Below, one piece after another: positions 25,731-34,889 of a stretch of 64,000 bases of DNA. Source of the DNA: Demequina rhizosphaerae (lineage in GTDB: Bacteria > Actinomycetota > Actinomycetes > Actinomycetales > Demequinaceae). The translations under genes were made by a program, and so were the position numbers. Location of the stretch: NCBI RefSeq assembly GCF_000971255.1, contig NZ_BBMC01000002.1, positions 711,577 through 775,576 on the forward strand, in the 5' to 3' direction. Below the pieces are notes generated by a model, which was not told the DNA's origin, did not search any database, and worked only from the letters and a program-made list of their open reading frames with translations. Position 1 is the first letter of the stretch. Each line of letters begins with the position of its first letter.

Positions 25731-26689
25731 CACGCACGCTCCGCGGCGGACGATGCGGCGGCGGGCTCGGGCGCCTCGTCGCCCTCGGCCTCGGTCACCT
25801 CGTCGCGGTAGAACTCGAGGAAGATCTCGTCGAGGTCGACGCTCGCGGAGGACAGCGACAGCACCTCGTGGGCGGTCGCGACCTTGAGCAGCGGGGCCAT
25901 CGAGCCCTCGTACTGCGCGGTCACGGTGTCACCCTCGGCGGACACGGTGTGGACGCCCTCGACGCCCTCGAAGGCGGAGGCGGGCACGGGCCGGCCGAAC
26001 TCCAGGGTGACGCGGCGCAGGGCCTTGTCCTTGAGCTCGTCCATGCGCTCGACCGCGATGAGGTGGCCGCGGCGGATGAAGCCGACGCGGTCCGCGACGC
26101 GCTCGACCTCGGACAGCGTGTGGCTCGACAGGAAGACCGTGTTGCCCTCCTCGACGTGCTCGCGCATGAGGGTGTGGAACTCGAGCTGGACGAGCGGGTC
26201 GAGGCCGGTGATCGGCTCGTCGAGGATGACCACCTCGGGACGGTTCATGAAGGCCTGGATGAGCCCCACCTTCTGGCGGTTGCCCGAGGACAGCTCGCCG
26301 ACCTTCTTGGCGAGATCCGCGTCGAAACGGTCCGCGAGCGCGTCGACCCACGCCCAGTCGACGCCGCCGCGGAGGTTGGCGAGGAACTGCAGCGTCTCGC
26401 GCCCCGTGAGGTTGGGGTAGAGCGCGAGGTCCGAGGGCAGGAAGCCCAGGTGGCGGCGGATCTCGACGGCGTCCTTGCGCGAGTCGAGGCCCGCGATGCG
26501 GCACTCGCCGTCCGTGGGCCGGATGAGGTCGAGCAGGCAGCGGATGGTCGTCGACTTGCCGGCGCCGTTGGGGCCGAGGAAGCCGAAGATCTCGCCCGGG
26601 CCGATCTGCAGGGAGACGTCCTGCACCGCGGCGACGTCGCCGAAGTGCTTGGTCAAGCCGACCGTCTCGATGGCGGGGGTGGTGGTCAT
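25730..26689 (-). CDS. ABC exporter ATPase (CcmA-like)
   Basis: 319 residues. Walker A GPNGAGKST near residue 38, Q-loop region LPSDLALYPNLTG, signature ELSSGNRQKVGL (ELSSGN variant usual for this class), Walker B VVILDEPITGLDP, switch His SSHTLSE. The C-terminal 90 residues are a DUF4162-like extension. It partners the downstream two-half permease. It overlaps the regulator gene upstream by ATGA. A reverse motif copy lies in the acidic tail (Ala-Ser-Ser). Confidence 0.92.
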   Translation of the reverse strand: MTTTPAIETVGLTKHFGDVAAVQDVSLQIGPGEIFGFLGPNGAGKSTTIRCLLDLIRPTDGECRIAGLDSRKDAVEIRRHLGFLPSDLALYPNLTGRETLQFLANLRGGVDWAWVDALADRFDADLAKKVGELSSGNRQKVGLIQAFMNRPEVVILDEPITGLDPLVQLEFHTLMREHVEEGNTVFLSSHTLSEVERVADRVGFIRRGHLIAVERMDELKDKALRRVTLEFGRPVPASAFEGVEGVHTVSAEGDTVTAQYEGSMAPLLKVATAHEVLSLSSASVDLDEIFLEFYRDEVTEAEGDEAPEPAAASSAAERA

Positions 26690-27150
26690 GCTGTTCCCTT
26701 CTCAAGCTCTGCCGTCATGCGCTCCATGAGCGGAGGCCATTCACGCGCGAAGAAGTCGGCGAGGTCGCCGAGCTCCGTGACCCGTTCGGGTCGGTCCCGG
26801 GGAAGTACAAGGTCGCCCGCACGTGCCAGCTCGCCGAGGGCGCGGATGCGCTCGAGCTCGGAGGCCATGACGGCGTACCAGGCGCCGGGGCGGAGGCGGT
26901 ATCGCTGCGTGCGGTCGCCGCGCACGCGCACCTGCTCGACCATGCCGAGCTGGACGTGGGAGCGCAGCTGCGTCGACACGGTGCCGGCGCTGAGCCCGAG
27001 GTCGTCGGCGATCTCCGCCTGCGTCTGCTCGGCCGGCTCGCAGATCATCAGCCAGCCGAGGATCTCCGCCCACGCGCGGGCGGAGCCGAACATCGTGAAG
27101 AAGGTCGCGACCTTGTCCACGTACTCGTGCTGCGCATCGTCCATCGGCAT
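26686..27150 (-). CDS. GbsR/MarR-type transcription regulator
   Basis: About 154 residues with one winged helix: FTMFGSARAWAEILGWLMI, then QTQAEIADDLGLSAGTVSTQ (recognition helix) and LGMVEQVRVRGDRTQRYRLR (wing), typical of the GbsR family that controls adjacent export genes. The C-terminal helix region probably dimerises. Possible starts are ATG 27150, 27144 (inside a 10-mer motif) and 27174. The region just upstream holds a dyad TTCAG-GCAATA-CTGAA, so autorepression of the whole regulator-ATPase-permease operon is likely. The signal sensed is unknown. Confidence 0.85.
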   Translation of the reverse strand: MPMDDAQHEYVDKVATFFTMFGSARAWAEILGWLMICEPAEQTQAEIADDLGLSAGTVSTQLRSHVQLGMVEQVRVRGDRTQRYRLRPGAWYAVMASELERIRALGELARAGDLVLPRDRPERVTELGDLADFFAREWPPLMERMTAELEKGTA

Positions 27151-27180
27151 GTTTTCAGTATTGCCTGAATCCATTGAAAG
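27151..27180. promoter_or_regulatory. Inverted repeat at the GbsR-type gene start, candidate operator
   Basis: On the minus strand TTCAG, six bases GCAATA, CTGAA lies between possible start codons 27174 and 27150. Its A/T richness and dyad symmetry stand out. Placement over the start region suits an autorepressor and could also act on the divergent ppk promoter. Confidence 0.55.
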
Positions 27181-27243
27181 ACACAAGCCGCCGCGCCCGC
27201 ACCGGGGGTGGCGGGGGTAGGCGGCGCGTGGAAGCATGGCCCC

Positions 27244-29493
27244 ATGCCTGAGAGCCTCGACATCAACGACGCGACCCCCGCGTCCGCGCCCGCCGAGGGC
27301 GCGACCCCGACCGTGGAGTCCGACGAGACCTACCCGGTGCCGACCGTCGAGTTCGAGGAGGACGAGACGCCCTCGCCGCTGCCCGACGACCGCTACCTCG
27401 ACCGCGAGCTGTCGTGGCTCGCGTTCAACGAGCGCGTGCTCGAGATGGCCGAGGACCCTCAGACACCGCTGCTCGAGCGCGCCCGCTTCCTCGCGATCTT
27501 CGCGTCCAACCTCGACGAGTTCTTCATGGTCCGCGTCGCGGGCCTCAAGCGCCGCATCGCGGCGGGCTTCGCGGTGCCGTCCGCGACCGGCATGAGCGCG
27601 ACCCGCCAGATCGAGGCGATCACGGAGCGCGCGCACGAGCTCATGGACCGCCACGCCGAGACCTTCGAGGACCAGGTGCGGCCCGCGCTCGCCAACGAGG
27701 GCATCCAGCTGGTGCGCTACGACGCGCTCGAGGCCGGCGAGCAGGAGCGCCTGCGCAAGCTGTTCCGCTCGGACATCTTCCCCGTGCTGACACCGCTCGC
27801 CGTCGACCCGGCGCACCCGTTCCCCTACATCTCCGGCCTGTCGCTCAACCTGGCCGTCGAGGTCCGCGACCCCGACACGGGCAAGGACTACTTCGCCAGG
27901 GTCAAGGTGCCGGAGACGCTCCCCCGCTTCCTGTCCGTCGACGCGGCGGGCCACGTCGGCCAGGTGACCGACGCCTCGTCCCTCTCGGACGAGCCGCGCA
28001 GCTTCGTCCCCCTCGAGGACGTCATCGGCGCCCACCTCGACTACCTCTTCCCCGGCATGGAGGTGGTCGCCCACTTCACGTTCCGCGTCACCCGCAACGA
28101 GGACGTCGAGGTCGAGGAGGACGACGCCGAGAACCTCCTCAAGGCGATGGAGAAGGAGCTGCTGCGCCGCCGCTTCGGCCCGGCCGTGCGGCTCGAGGTC
28201 GCGGACGACCTGCCTCTCAAGATCCGCGAGCTGCTCGTGCGCGAGCTCGGCATCACCGACAACGACGTGTTCCACCTGCCGGCGCCGCTGGACCTCACGG
28301 GCCTCAACGTCATCGCGGACCTCGACCGCCCCGCGATCCAGTTCGCCCCGTTCCGTCCCACGACGCACCACAAGCTCGCGCCCGTCGAGACCGCGGACGA
28401 GCAGAACGTGTTCGACGCGATCACGCGCGGCGACGTGCTGCTCCACCACCCGTACGACTCGTTCTCCACCTCGGTCCAGGCCTTCCTCGCGCAGGCCGCC
28501 GCGGACCCCAAGGTGCTCGCGATCAAGCAGACGCTGTACCGCACGTCGGGCGACTCGCCCATCGTCGACGCCCTCATCGAGGCGGCCCACGCGGGCAAGC
28601 AGGTGCTCGCGCTCGTGGAGATCAAGGCCCGCTTCGACGAGAAGCGCAACATCTCCTGGGCGCGCAAGCTCGAGCAGGCCGGCGTGCACGTCGTCTACGG
28701 CCTCGTGGGGCTCAAGACGCACTGCAAGCTGTCGCTCGTGGTGCGCCAGGAGGAGGACGGGCTCCAGCGTTACAGCCACATCGGCACGGGCAACTACCAC
28801 CCGAAGACCGCACGCCTGTACGAGGACTACGGCCTCCTCACCAAGGACTCCGACGTCGGCGCGGACCTCACCAAGCTCTTCAACCAGCTGTCGGGCTACG
28901 CGCCCAAGGCGAAGTTCCGCCGCCTGCTCGTCGCGCCGAACAGCGTGCGCTCGGGCCTGATCGAGCGCATCCAGAACGAGGCCCGCAACGCCGCCGCCGG
29001 CAAGGAGGCGTGGGTCAAGATCAAGGTCAACTCGATCGTCGACGAGAAGGTGATCGACGCGCTGTACGAGGCGTCGCGCGCGGGGGTGAAGGTCGACGTC
29101 AACGTGCGCGGCATCTGCGCGCTGCGCCCGGGGGTGCCCGGCTTCTCCGAGAACATCCGGGTGCGGTCGATCCTGGGCCGGTTCCTCGAGCACTCGCGCA
29201 TCTACGGCTTCGCGAACGACGGCACGCCCGAGGTGTACATCGGCTCGGCGGACCTCATGCACCGCAACCTCGACCGCCGTATCGAGGCGCTCATCACGGT
29301 GCCGGACCCGCAGCAGGCCGCGAACCTCATCGAGAACATCGACATGGCGATGAGCGACCGCGTGGCCGGCTGGGAGCTGCACGAGGACGGGAGCTGGAGC
29401 CACGGCGTCACCGATGGCGAGGGCGCCCGACTCAAGGACCTCCAGGAGACGTACATCCGCCGCCAGCCCAAGCGGAGGGCCAAGGGCAAGTGA
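27244..29493 (+). CDS. ppk: Polyphosphate kinase 1
   Basis: Reversibly makes polyphosphate from ATP. 749 residues, slightly long because of an acidic N-terminal tail (about 45 residues, many Glu/Asp/Pro). The N-terminal domain starts at [20 protein letters not shown]; the helical domain has [19 protein letters not shown]. Catalytic histidines lie in [14 protein letters not shown] (the autophosphorylated site) and in [15 protein letters not shown]. Phosphate-contacting [10 protein letters not shown] and HHPYDSF are present. It overlaps the mutT1 start by four bases (GTGA), matching the ppk-mutT1 pair of mycobacteria. No motif copy occurs in this gene. Confidence 0.97.
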   Translation: MPESLDINDATPASAPAEGATPTVESDETYPVPTVEFEEDETPSPLPDDRYLDRELSWLAFNERVLEMAEDPQTPLLERARFLAIFASNLDEFFMVRVAGLKRRIAAGFAVPSATGMSATRQIEAITERAHELMDRHAETFEDQVRPALANEGIQLVRYDALEAGEQERLRKLFRSDIFPVLTPLAVDPAHPFPYISGLSLNLAVEVRDPDTGKDYFARVKVPETLPRFLSVDAAGHVGQVTDASSLSDEPRSFVPLEDVIGAHLDYLFPGMEVVAHFTFRVTRNEDVEVEEDDAENLLKAMEKELLRRRFGPAVRLEVADDLPLKIRELLVRELGITDNDVFHLPAPLDLTGLNVIADLDRPAIQFAPFRPTTHHKLAPVETADEQNVFDAITRGDVLLHHPYDSFSTSVQAFLAQAAADPKVLAIKQTLYRTSGDSPIVDALIEAAHAGKQVLALVEIKARFDEKRNISWARKLEQAGVHVVYGLVGLKTHCKLSLVVRQEEDGLQRYSHIGTGNYHPKTARLYEDYGLLTKDSDVGADLTKLFNQLSGYAPKAKFRRLLVAPNSVRSGLIERIQNEARNAAAGKEAWVKIKVNSIVDEKVIDALYEASRAGVKVDVNVRGICALRPGVPGFSENIRVRSILGRFLEHSRIYGFANDGTPEVYIGSADLMHRNLDRRIEALITVPDPQQAANLIENIDMAMSDRVAGWELHEDGSWSHGVTDGEGARLKDLQETYIRRQPKRRAKGK

Positions 29494-30461
29494 GCCACCA
29501 CCCCGCGGGCACCGTCGTGGCCGCCGGTGCCCTGGTGTGGCGCGTCCGTGAGGGCGAGCTCCAGGTGCTGGCGGTCCATCGTCCGCGCTACAACGACTGG
29601 TCGTGGCCCAAGGGCAAGCTCGACCCGGGCGAGTCGCTCGCCGAGTGCGCCGTGCGCGAGGTGGCCGAGGAGACCGGCAAGCAGGTGGTGCTCGGCCAGC
29701 CCCTGCCGACCCTGCGCTACCCGATCGGGGAGAAGCAGAAGGTCGTGAAGTACTGGGCGGCCGAGGTGATGTCGCCCAAGGCGCGCGCGCTGCGCGGCCG
29801 GCCCGCCTTCAAGAGCGCGTCGAAGAACGAGATCGACCGGCTCCGCTGGCTGTCCGTCCCCGAGGCGCACAAGCTCATCACGTTCCCGGACGACCTGCGC
29901 CCGCTCGACGCGCTCGTCGACGCGTACGCGGCGGACCGCCTCGACACCCGGCCGTTCGTCATCGTGCGGCACGCGCGGGCGCGGCGCCGGGCGGCGTGGC
30001 ACCGGTCCGACCTGCTGCGCCCGCTTACGAAGAACGGGCAGCGGCGCGCCGCCGAGCTGGTGCCGCTGCTCGCGGCCTTCGGGGTCGGGAAGGTCGAGTC
30101 CTCCCCCGCGCGGCGGTGCACCGACACCGTCGGGCCCTACGCCGCCGCTCTCGAGGTCGACGTGCGCACCCACGACAGCCTCACCGAGCCGGGGCACGCG
30201 GAGAGGCCGCTCGACACCGCGAAGACGTTCAGCTCGCTGCTGCGCAAGAAGTCCGCGCGCGCGGTGTGCGTGCACCGCCCGACCCTGCCGACCATCGTCG
30301 AGATGCTGCGCGCGACGGTGCGCCCCTACACGCGCGGAGCGCTGCCGCGGAAGAACCCGTACCTGCCGGCGGGCGGCGTGCTGGTCGCGCACGTGGCCGA
30401 CTGGGAGTCCGGGCCCGTGGTCGTGGCGGTGGAGACCCACCTCCTGCGCGTCCACGTCTGA
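29490..30461 (+). CDS. mutT1: MutT1-like Nudix hydrolase fused to histidine phosphatase
   Basis: 323 residues from GTG 29490. The Nudix domain (about 1-140) has the full box [20 protein letters not shown] near residue 47, for sanitising 8-oxo-dGTP or hydrolysing diadenosine polyphosphates. The histidine-phosphatase domain starts at [12 protein letters not shown] (RHA in place of RHG) near residue 155 and continues with [11 protein letters not shown] and HDSLTEPG. The same two-domain MutT1 follows ppk in M. tuberculosis. It is translationally coupled to ppk. The fusion order and length are as expected. Confidence 0.93.
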   Translation: MSHHPAGTVVAAGALVWRVREGELQVLAVHRPRYNDWSWPKGKLDPGESLAECAVREVAEETGKQVVLGQPLPTLRYPIGEKQKVVKYWAAEVMSPKARALRGRPAFKSASKNEIDRLRWLSVPEAHKLITFPDDLRPLDALVDAYAADRLDTRPFVIVRHARARRRAAWHRSDLLRPLTKNGQRRAAELVPLLAAFGVGKVESSPARRCTDTVGPYAAALEVDVRTHDSLTEPGHAERPLDTAKTFSSLLRKKSARAVCVHRPTLPTIVEMLRATVRPYTRGALPRKNPYLPAGGVLVAHVADWESGPVVVAVETHLLRVHV

Positions 30462-30866
30462 CCGCCGCGACAGTCCGCACGGAGCTGGTCCCGGATCGCC
30501 GGCGTGTCGCGGCCTGCCAGGGGGCTCGGACCGGCGTGTCGCGGCGAGATCCGTTCGGACTGTCCGGCGGGCGGGGGAGGTGAAGACGTCGGACCGGGAG
30601 CGCCAGTCGGCGCGAAGGCCGCTCGAGGCGGCTGATGTTGGAGCCCGGGGCTACCGCGGTCCGACGTCATGACCACCATACGCCCGTCCACGGGGTGCGG
30701 ACTGCGCCCTTCGCCCCTTCACGCGCTCCGCGAACACGCCCTCCCGCCGGGGATTCCTCCACACCGGACGATGCGGTTCTGGCGCGATCCGACCGTGTGT
30801 CCGTTCACATCGGCGGTCACCGGTGGAGGGGTGCCCCAGCTGCGTGGAGAGGTCCTCGGGTGAGCG
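30462..30866. other. Convergent intergenic stretch with inverted repeat; no gene
   Basis: Arms GACAGTCCGcACGGA (30469-30483) and TCCGTtCGGACTGTC (30549-30563) match except one base, with a repeated phrase CCGGCGTGTCGCGG (about 30499 and 30533) between them. The fold is a plausible terminator for mutT1. The remaining 300 bases, including one motif copy at 30766-30775, show no coding character or obvious sites. Confidence 0.55.
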
Positions 30867-31496
30867 TCAGTCCAGCCGGCCCTCGCGCCACATCGCGGCG
30901 CAGCGCTCGAGGTCCTCGCCGGTGCGGAGCAGCTGGGACGCACGCATCGTGGTGCGGTGCGCGCGACGGTCGGCGTGGCCCTCGTCGGTCTGCGCCTCGA
31001 AGGCGGACCCGGTGGCCACCACGCGGCAGAACGCGCCCGCGCGGTCGAGCGCGACCGCGAGGTCGCCCGAGAACACGCCGGACAGCACGGCGTCCGCGAG
31101 CGTGCGGACCTCGTCGGGACCGGGCGGGTCCTCGACGCCCGCGATCGCGTGACGCACGTGGGCCACGTGGACGCCCTGGTGGTACGAGCGCGCCACCGAC
31201 GCCGCATCGTGCTTCACCCACTCGCGGATCATGTAGATCCGCCACAGCGCGCCGGGCAGCGTGTGCGCGCCGGCCTTCGACCACATCATGGCGACGGTGT
31301 CGATGCCCTCCTCGTCGACCAGCCGGATCAGCCGCTCGACGAGCTCGGGGTCCTGCGCCTCGCGCGCCTGCGACACGATCGCGAGCGCAGTCTCGTGCGC
31401 GATGAGGCCGCGGTCGGCGGGGTCGATGTCCCCCTCGATCTGGTCGGCCATCTCCATGTCGAGCATGGCGGGACGGCGGAAGCGCGGCTCGACCAC
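30867..31496 (-). CDS. Conserved actinobacterial protein of unknown function
   Basis: 209 residues starting at GTG 31496, or at the in-frame ATG ten codons later (MLDMEMADQIEGDID). It is all-helical by look: IAHETALAIVSQAREAQDPE, LVERLIRLVDEEGIDTVAMM, WSKAGAHTLPGALWRIYMIR, then HVAHVRHAIAGVEDPPG. This protein type is common in Micrococcales and sometimes carries misleading names; I know of no function. The start overlaps the msrB stop by one base, so it is co-transcribed with methionine sulfoxide reductase. Confidence 0.75.
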   Translation of the reverse strand: MVEPRFRRPAMLDMEMADQIEGDIDPADRGLIAHETALAIVSQAREAQDPELVERLIRLVDEEGIDTVAMMWSKAGAHTLPGALWRIYMIREWVKHDAASVARSYHQGVHVAHVRHAIAGVEDPPGPDEVRTLADAVLSGVFSGDLAVALDRAGAFCRVVATGSAFEAQTDEGHADRRAHRTTMRASQLLRTGEDLERCAAMWREGRLD

Positions 31497-31906
31497 TACG
31501 CCTGCTCGCTGACCTCAACGAAGACCAGCGACACGGAGTTGATGCAGTACCGGTCGCCGGTCGGCGTCTGAGGCGCGTCGGGGAACACGTGGCCGAGGTG
31601 GGACTCGCACGAGGCGCAGCGCACCTCGGTGCGCACCATGCCGTGCGAGACGTCCTCGTGCATGGTGACGGCGCCCTCGTCCGCGTCGTAGAAGCTCGGC
31701 CACCCGCAGTGCGAGTCGAACTTCGTGCCGGACGCGAACAGCTGCGCGTCGCACGCGCGGCACCGGAACACGCCTTCGCGCTTCTCGTCGATGTGCTCGC
31801 CGGTCCACGGCCGCTCGGTGGCCGCGTTGCGCAGCACCTCGAACTCGAACTCGGTCAGCTGGGCGCGCCACTCGGCGTCGGTCTTGACGATCTTGTTGGG
31901 GCTCAT
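31496..31906 (-). CDS. msrB: Peptide-methionine (R)-S-oxide reductase
   Basis: Repairs oxidised methionine (R form) in proteins. 136 residues. Two CxxC pairs bind zinc (FRCRACDA near 48 and RCASCESH near 99); catalytic residues are in [16 protein letters not shown] and the resolving/active Cys in [11 protein letters not shown] near residue 122. The ATG 31906 has GAAGGAGCC upstream. It overlaps the downstream gene of unknown function. Full length for the family. Confidence 0.95.
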   Translation of the reverse strand: MSPNKIVKTDAEWRAQLTEFEFEVLRNAATERPWTGEHIDEKREGVFRCRACDAQLFASGTKFDSHCGWPSFYDADEGAVTMHEDVSHGMVRTEVRCASCESHLGHVFPDAPQTPTGDRYCINSVSLVFVEVSEQA

Positions 31907-32411
31907 GGTTCGGCTCCTTCCCAGGCAAGCGTACGCGCGCGGCGCGCTCCCGAATCGCGCACCGTGCTCGTCGCCGCCGGCCAGGCCCGAAGGGAGACGC
32001 GAGGCGCCCGACCTCCGAGGGGGGGAGGAGGTCGGACGCCACGCGTTCTCACCTGGGCGTCCCTTGCGGCGACTCCGCCGTGATGGGTACATGGATAGAG
32101 ACGACGGGCCAGCCGGTTTTGTTCCCGCGTCACCGAAGTTTCTATACGGGTGTCAGCACGATGCGCGGCACCCCCTCGGCGCCGGCGCCGTCGCCGTCCG
32201 GCCCCGCCCGCGCCGCGGCCGCGGCGGGATTCCGTGCGTGCGGACGCGCGGAATTCGATTATCGAAACGCGCGAGGAAGTTAATTGCCCGTCAATTCGAT
32301 AATGCTTCCCGCGCATAAATCGAATTCGTTTGAAAGCGGCGAAGTCGCGCGTATATTGGCGATTGTCACGTCCCCGTGCCGCCACCGCGGCCATGCTCCC
32401 AGGAGGCCCTC
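31907..32411. other. Divergent promoter region of msrB and the DUF1540 gene
   Basis: About 500 bases. The first half is ordinary GC-rich sequence with no gene seen. The last 170 bases (32245-32370) are strikingly AT-rich and hold three AATTCGAT elements and a promoter, listed separately. AGGAGG ends the region at 32401-32406. Confidence 0.6.
32252..32357 (+). promoter_or_regulatory. AT-rich promoter with repeated AATTCGAT elements for the DUF1540 gene
   Basis: AATTCGAT occurs at 32252-32259 and 32293-32300, and inverted as ATCGAATT at 32319-32326. Downstream are TTGAAA (32330-32335), 16 bases, then TATATT (32352-32357), close to a vegetative sigma-70 promoter. The repeats sit just upstream of the -35 box, which suits an activator; the third lies near enough to affect polymerase. 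Confidence 0.65.
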
Positions 32412-32699
32412 ATGCCCGTCTCGATCGGACTCCCCATCGTCTCGTCCTGCTCCGTCGCCTCGTGCGGCTACAACCACGACGGCTGCCACGCCGGCGCGAT
32501 CTCGGTCGGCGCGCACGCCGCCTGCACCACGTTCGTCGACACCGACCACAAGGGCGGCGCGGACGCCACCGCCGCGGTGGGCGCCTGCTCGCTCGAGGAC
32601 TGCCAGCACAACGAGGACCTCATGTGCACCGCGGACTCGATCGCCGTGGGCGGCAGCACCGACGTCGCCGACTGCCTCACCTACGCCGCGCGCGTCTGA
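32412..32699 (+). CDS. DUF1540 Cys-rich protein (two metal-binding repeats)
   Basis: 95 residues with two tandem DUF1540 units. Unit 1: CSVASCGYNHDGCHAGAISV followed by CTTFVD. Unit 2: CSLEDCQHNEDLMCTADSIA followed by CLTYAA. Each has four cysteines (C-x4-C-x6-C... then C) and a histidine, a pattern thought to bind metal. The cellular role of the family is not established. AGGAGG precedes ATG 32412 by five bases and the promoter upstream is strong, so this protein is probably abundant. It is monocistronic. Confidence 0.9.
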   Translation: MPVSIGLPIVSSCSVASCGYNHDGCHAGAISVGAHAACTTFVDTDHKGGADATAAVGACSLEDCQHNEDLMCTADSIAVGGSTDVADCLTYAARV

Positions 32700-32816
32700 C
32701 CCGTCACCCCGGCCCCGGCCGCCCTGAAGCACAGGCGCCGCCGGGGCCGTGGCGCGCCCGGGCGGCCGCATCGTCCCGTCACACGCGCGTCACACCCGGG
32801 TGAGAGACTCGCCCCC

Positions 32817-33581
32817 GTGACCCTCTCCCGCCCCACCCTCGGCATCGCCCCGCGCCAGTGGGCGGACGCGTGGGCCGGGCTCAAGGCGATCGCCCCGCTC
32901 ATGCCGGGCTCGGCGCTCTTCGGACTCGCGTTCGGCGCGCTCGTCAACGTCGCGGGCATCAACCCGTGGGTTGGCAACTTCGCCTCGATCTCGGTGGTCG
33001 CGGGCGCCAGCCAGATCGCGATCGTCGAGGCCATCCGCACGGGTGCGCCCGCCGCGATCGCGGTCATCACCGCGCTCGTCATCAACGCGCGCTTCGCGCT
33101 GTACTCGGCCGCCCTCGCGCCGGTCTTCGCGGCCTTCCCCCTGCGCTGGAAGCTCGGCCTCGCTCACCTCATGACCGACCAGGCGGCCGTGGTCGCGCTC
33201 CAGCACCGCGACGACTGGCCCGACCCGGTCCGACGGCGCTGGTTCGTCGTGGGCGGGGCGCTGCCGTTCGTGGCGGTGTGGTGCGTCGGCGGCGCGGCCG
33301 GCATCGCGCTCGGCCCGGTGATCCCCGAGGCGTGGCAGATCGGCTTCATCGTGCCGCTGATGTTCCTCGCGGTCATGGTGCCCGGGCTGCACGGGGCGCC
33401 GGCGCTCACCGCTGTCGGCGTCGCGACCGTCGTCGTCCTGGCGGCGCACGGGCTCCCCTACGGGCTCAACGTGCTCGCGGGCGCGCTGGCGGGCATCGCG
33501 GTCGGCTCGTTCGTGCCGGACCGGACCCGCCATCCCGACACCGACGACGGCCTCGCGCACGATGCGGGGGCCGGCGAATGA
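32817..33581 (+). CDS. azlC: AzlC-family branched-chain amino acid exporter, large subunit
   Basis: 254 residues, about seven or eight helices. Starts at GTG 32817. The family block GLKAIAPLMPGSALFGLAFG and VINARFALYSAALAP are typical of AzlC/YgaZ, exporters of valine and related amino acids. It works with the small AzlD-type subunit, whose gene overlaps it by ATGA. The motif copy at 32767-32776 sits upstream, and a near-copy (GCACGATGCG) occurs at the C-terminal end. Confidence 0.9.
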   Translation: MTLSRPTLGIAPRQWADAWAGLKAIAPLMPGSALFGLAFGALVNVAGINPWVGNFASISVVAGASQIAIVEAIRTGAPAAIAVITALVINARFALYSAALAPVFAAFPLRWKLGLAHLMTDQAAVVALQHRDDWPDPVRRRWFVVGGALPFVAVWCVGGAAGIALGPVIPEAWQIGFIVPLMFLAVMVPGLHGAPALTAVGVATVVVLAAHGLPYGLNVLAGALAGIAVGSFVPDRTRHPDTDDGLAHDAGAGE

Positions 33582-33892
33582 GGACCTTCCTGATCTTCCT
33601 CGCGGCCGCGATCGGCACGTACGCGATCCGCGTGTCCGGGATCGTGCTGTTCGGCGGCGAGCGCCGGCTGCCCGAGCGCGTCGAGCGGTCGCTGCGACTC
33701 GTCGGGCCGGCCGCGCTGGCGGCGATCGTCGCGAACTCGCTGCTGCTCGACGAGGGCGAGTGGCGCCCGTTCGGCGCGTGGCACCTCGCGGCGCTCGTCG
33801 CCGTCGGGGTCGCGCTGTGGAAGCGCTCCTCCGGTTGGACGATGGCCGCCGGCGCGGTCGCCTTCGCCGCGCTGCTGCTCGCAGGGATGTAG
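33578..33892 (+). CDS. azlD: AzlD-family small subunit of branched-chain amino acid exporter
   Basis: 104 residues, four helices, matching AzlD/YgaH: FLIFLAAAIGTYAIRVSGIV, then VERSLRLVGPAALAAIVANS. The start overlaps the azlC stop (ATGA), so the two subunits are made together. It is the last gene of the pair. No further motif seen. Confidence 0.9.
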   Translation: MRTFLIFLAAAIGTYAIRVSGIVLFGGERRLPERVERSLRLVGPAALAAIVANSLLLDEGEWRPFGAWHLAALVAVGVALWKRSSGWTMAAGAVAFAALLLAGM

Positions 33893-33898
33893 CGCGGC

Positions 33899-34114
33899 TC
33901 AGGCCGCCGCGTCCGAGCGGCCTCCCGCCGCCATCGCCTCGCCCTCCGCGGCGGCACGCGCCACGGGGTCGACGAGGTCCGCGATGCCGCGGCCGATGAG
34001 CCGCGCCACCACGTCCTGCGCGATGGCCTCGGCGACCACCGCATCGTCCATCACGCCAAGCGCCGCGCGGTGGGCCGCGGCGCGCATCCTCTCGAGCAGC
34101 TCGACGTCGATCAT
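33899..34114 (-). CDS. Small helical protein of unknown function
   Basis: 71 residues (MIDVELLERMRAAAHRAALG, then VMDDAVVAEAIAQDVVARLI, then ADLVDPVARAAAEGEAMAAG). It is all alpha-helical and soluble by look. No Shine-Dalgarno sequence is evident, so it may be leaderless or not real. It carries a 10-mer copy encoding MDDAVV. It points against azlD, with six bases between the two stops. No family recognised. Confidence 0.5.
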   Translation of the reverse strand: MIDVELLERMRAAAHRAALGVMDDAVVAEAIAQDVVARLIGRGIADLVDPVARAAAEGEAMAAGGRSDAAA

Positions 34115-34172
34115 GAGGAGAGACGTTAGCGCCGGGGTCCGACAACGCCCGTCCGCTGCTAGCGTCGCCAGC

Positions 34173-34784
34173 ATGACCCGCACCGTCGCCGGCCTTCGCG
34201 TCGCGGTGGCCCTGCTCATGCTCTCCGCCGTGACGCGCAACGTGGTCGACCACCTCCAGGACGGCGACTTCGTCGCGTGGGACTTCTTCGGTTACTTCAC
34301 CATCCAGAGCAACCTCATCGGCGCGACGGCGCTCATGGTGTCGGCGGCGTACACGCTGCGGGAGCGGCCCGCATGGGTCGAGTACCTGCGCGCGTGCGCC
34401 GCGGTCTACCTCCTCATCGTGGTGTCCGTGTACTGGCCCCTCCTCTCACCCATCGACGAGGACATCGCGCGGTGGACCAACATCGTCGTGCACGGCGTCT
34501 CGTGCGTGGCGGTGGTGGGCGACTGGCTGCTCGCGGGACCGCGGCGGCCGCTTCCCCTGGCGCGGCTGTGGGTGGTGATGGTCTATCCCCTCGTCTGGGC
34601 GACGGTCACGCTGATCCGTGGCGCGACGGACGGCTGGGTGCCGTACCCGTTCCTCGACCCGGTCAACGGCTACGCGGCCGTGGCCGTGGTGATCGCGGGC
34701 ATCGTGGTCGCGGGCCTGGCGGTGGGCGCGGTGCTGTTCCGCGCGACCCGGTGGCGCGTGCTCACGCCCGAGGCGGCCGGGTAG
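34173..34784 (+). CDS. Pr6Pr-family membrane protein (FAR-17a/AIG1-like)
   Basis: 203 residues with six helices. The features DFFGYFTIQSNLIGATALMV and HGVSCVAVVGDWLL, then LWVVMVYPLVWATVTLIRG and VPYPFLDPVNGY, match the Pr6Pr family of actinobacterial membrane proteins, related to AIG1-type lipid hydrolases. The family's function in bacteria is not settled. The start ATG 34173 has weak ribosome signals (TAGCGTCGCCAGC). Confidence 0.82.
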   Translation: MTRTVAGLRVAVALLMLSAVTRNVVDHLQDGDFVAWDFFGYFTIQSNLIGATALMVSAAYTLRERPAWVEYLRACAAVYLLIVVSVYWPLLSPIDEDIARWTNIVVHGVSCVAVVGDWLLAGPRRPLPLARLWVVMVYPLVWATVTLIRGATDGWVPYPFLDPVNGYAAVAVVIAGIVVAGLAVGAVLFRATRWRVLTPEAAG

Positions 34785-34856
34785 GCCGCCCCGCCCGCGC
34801 ATCGTCCCTCCCGCGGCCCCTCACGCACCCCCGCGCACGCTGGTAGCGTCGCGCGC

Positions 34857-34889
34857 ATGACCTGCATCGACGCGGGCCTGGTGCCGTGA
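34857..34889 (+). CDS. Possible leader mini-ORF of 10 codons before the phosphotransferase gene
   Basis: ATG at 34857 reads MTCIDAGLVP then TGA, and the next gene starts at GTG 34886 with overlap (GTGA). No own ribosome site is obvious. It may be a coupling leader for the aminoglycoside-phosphotransferase-like gene, or chance. It has no alanine/arginine-type attenuation codon run. Confidence 0.25.
   Translation: MTCIDAGLVP

Noticed and set aside
26741..29403. Long minus-strand frame opposite ppk
   Set aside because: Composition dominated by His/Arg/Val/Asp from reverse reading of ppk; only its far end is real (the GbsR-type gene).
32267..32420. A possible riboswitch before the DUF1540 gene
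   Set aside because: The structured-looking AT-rich block is upstream of the promoter elements, and no known riboswitch core was seen.
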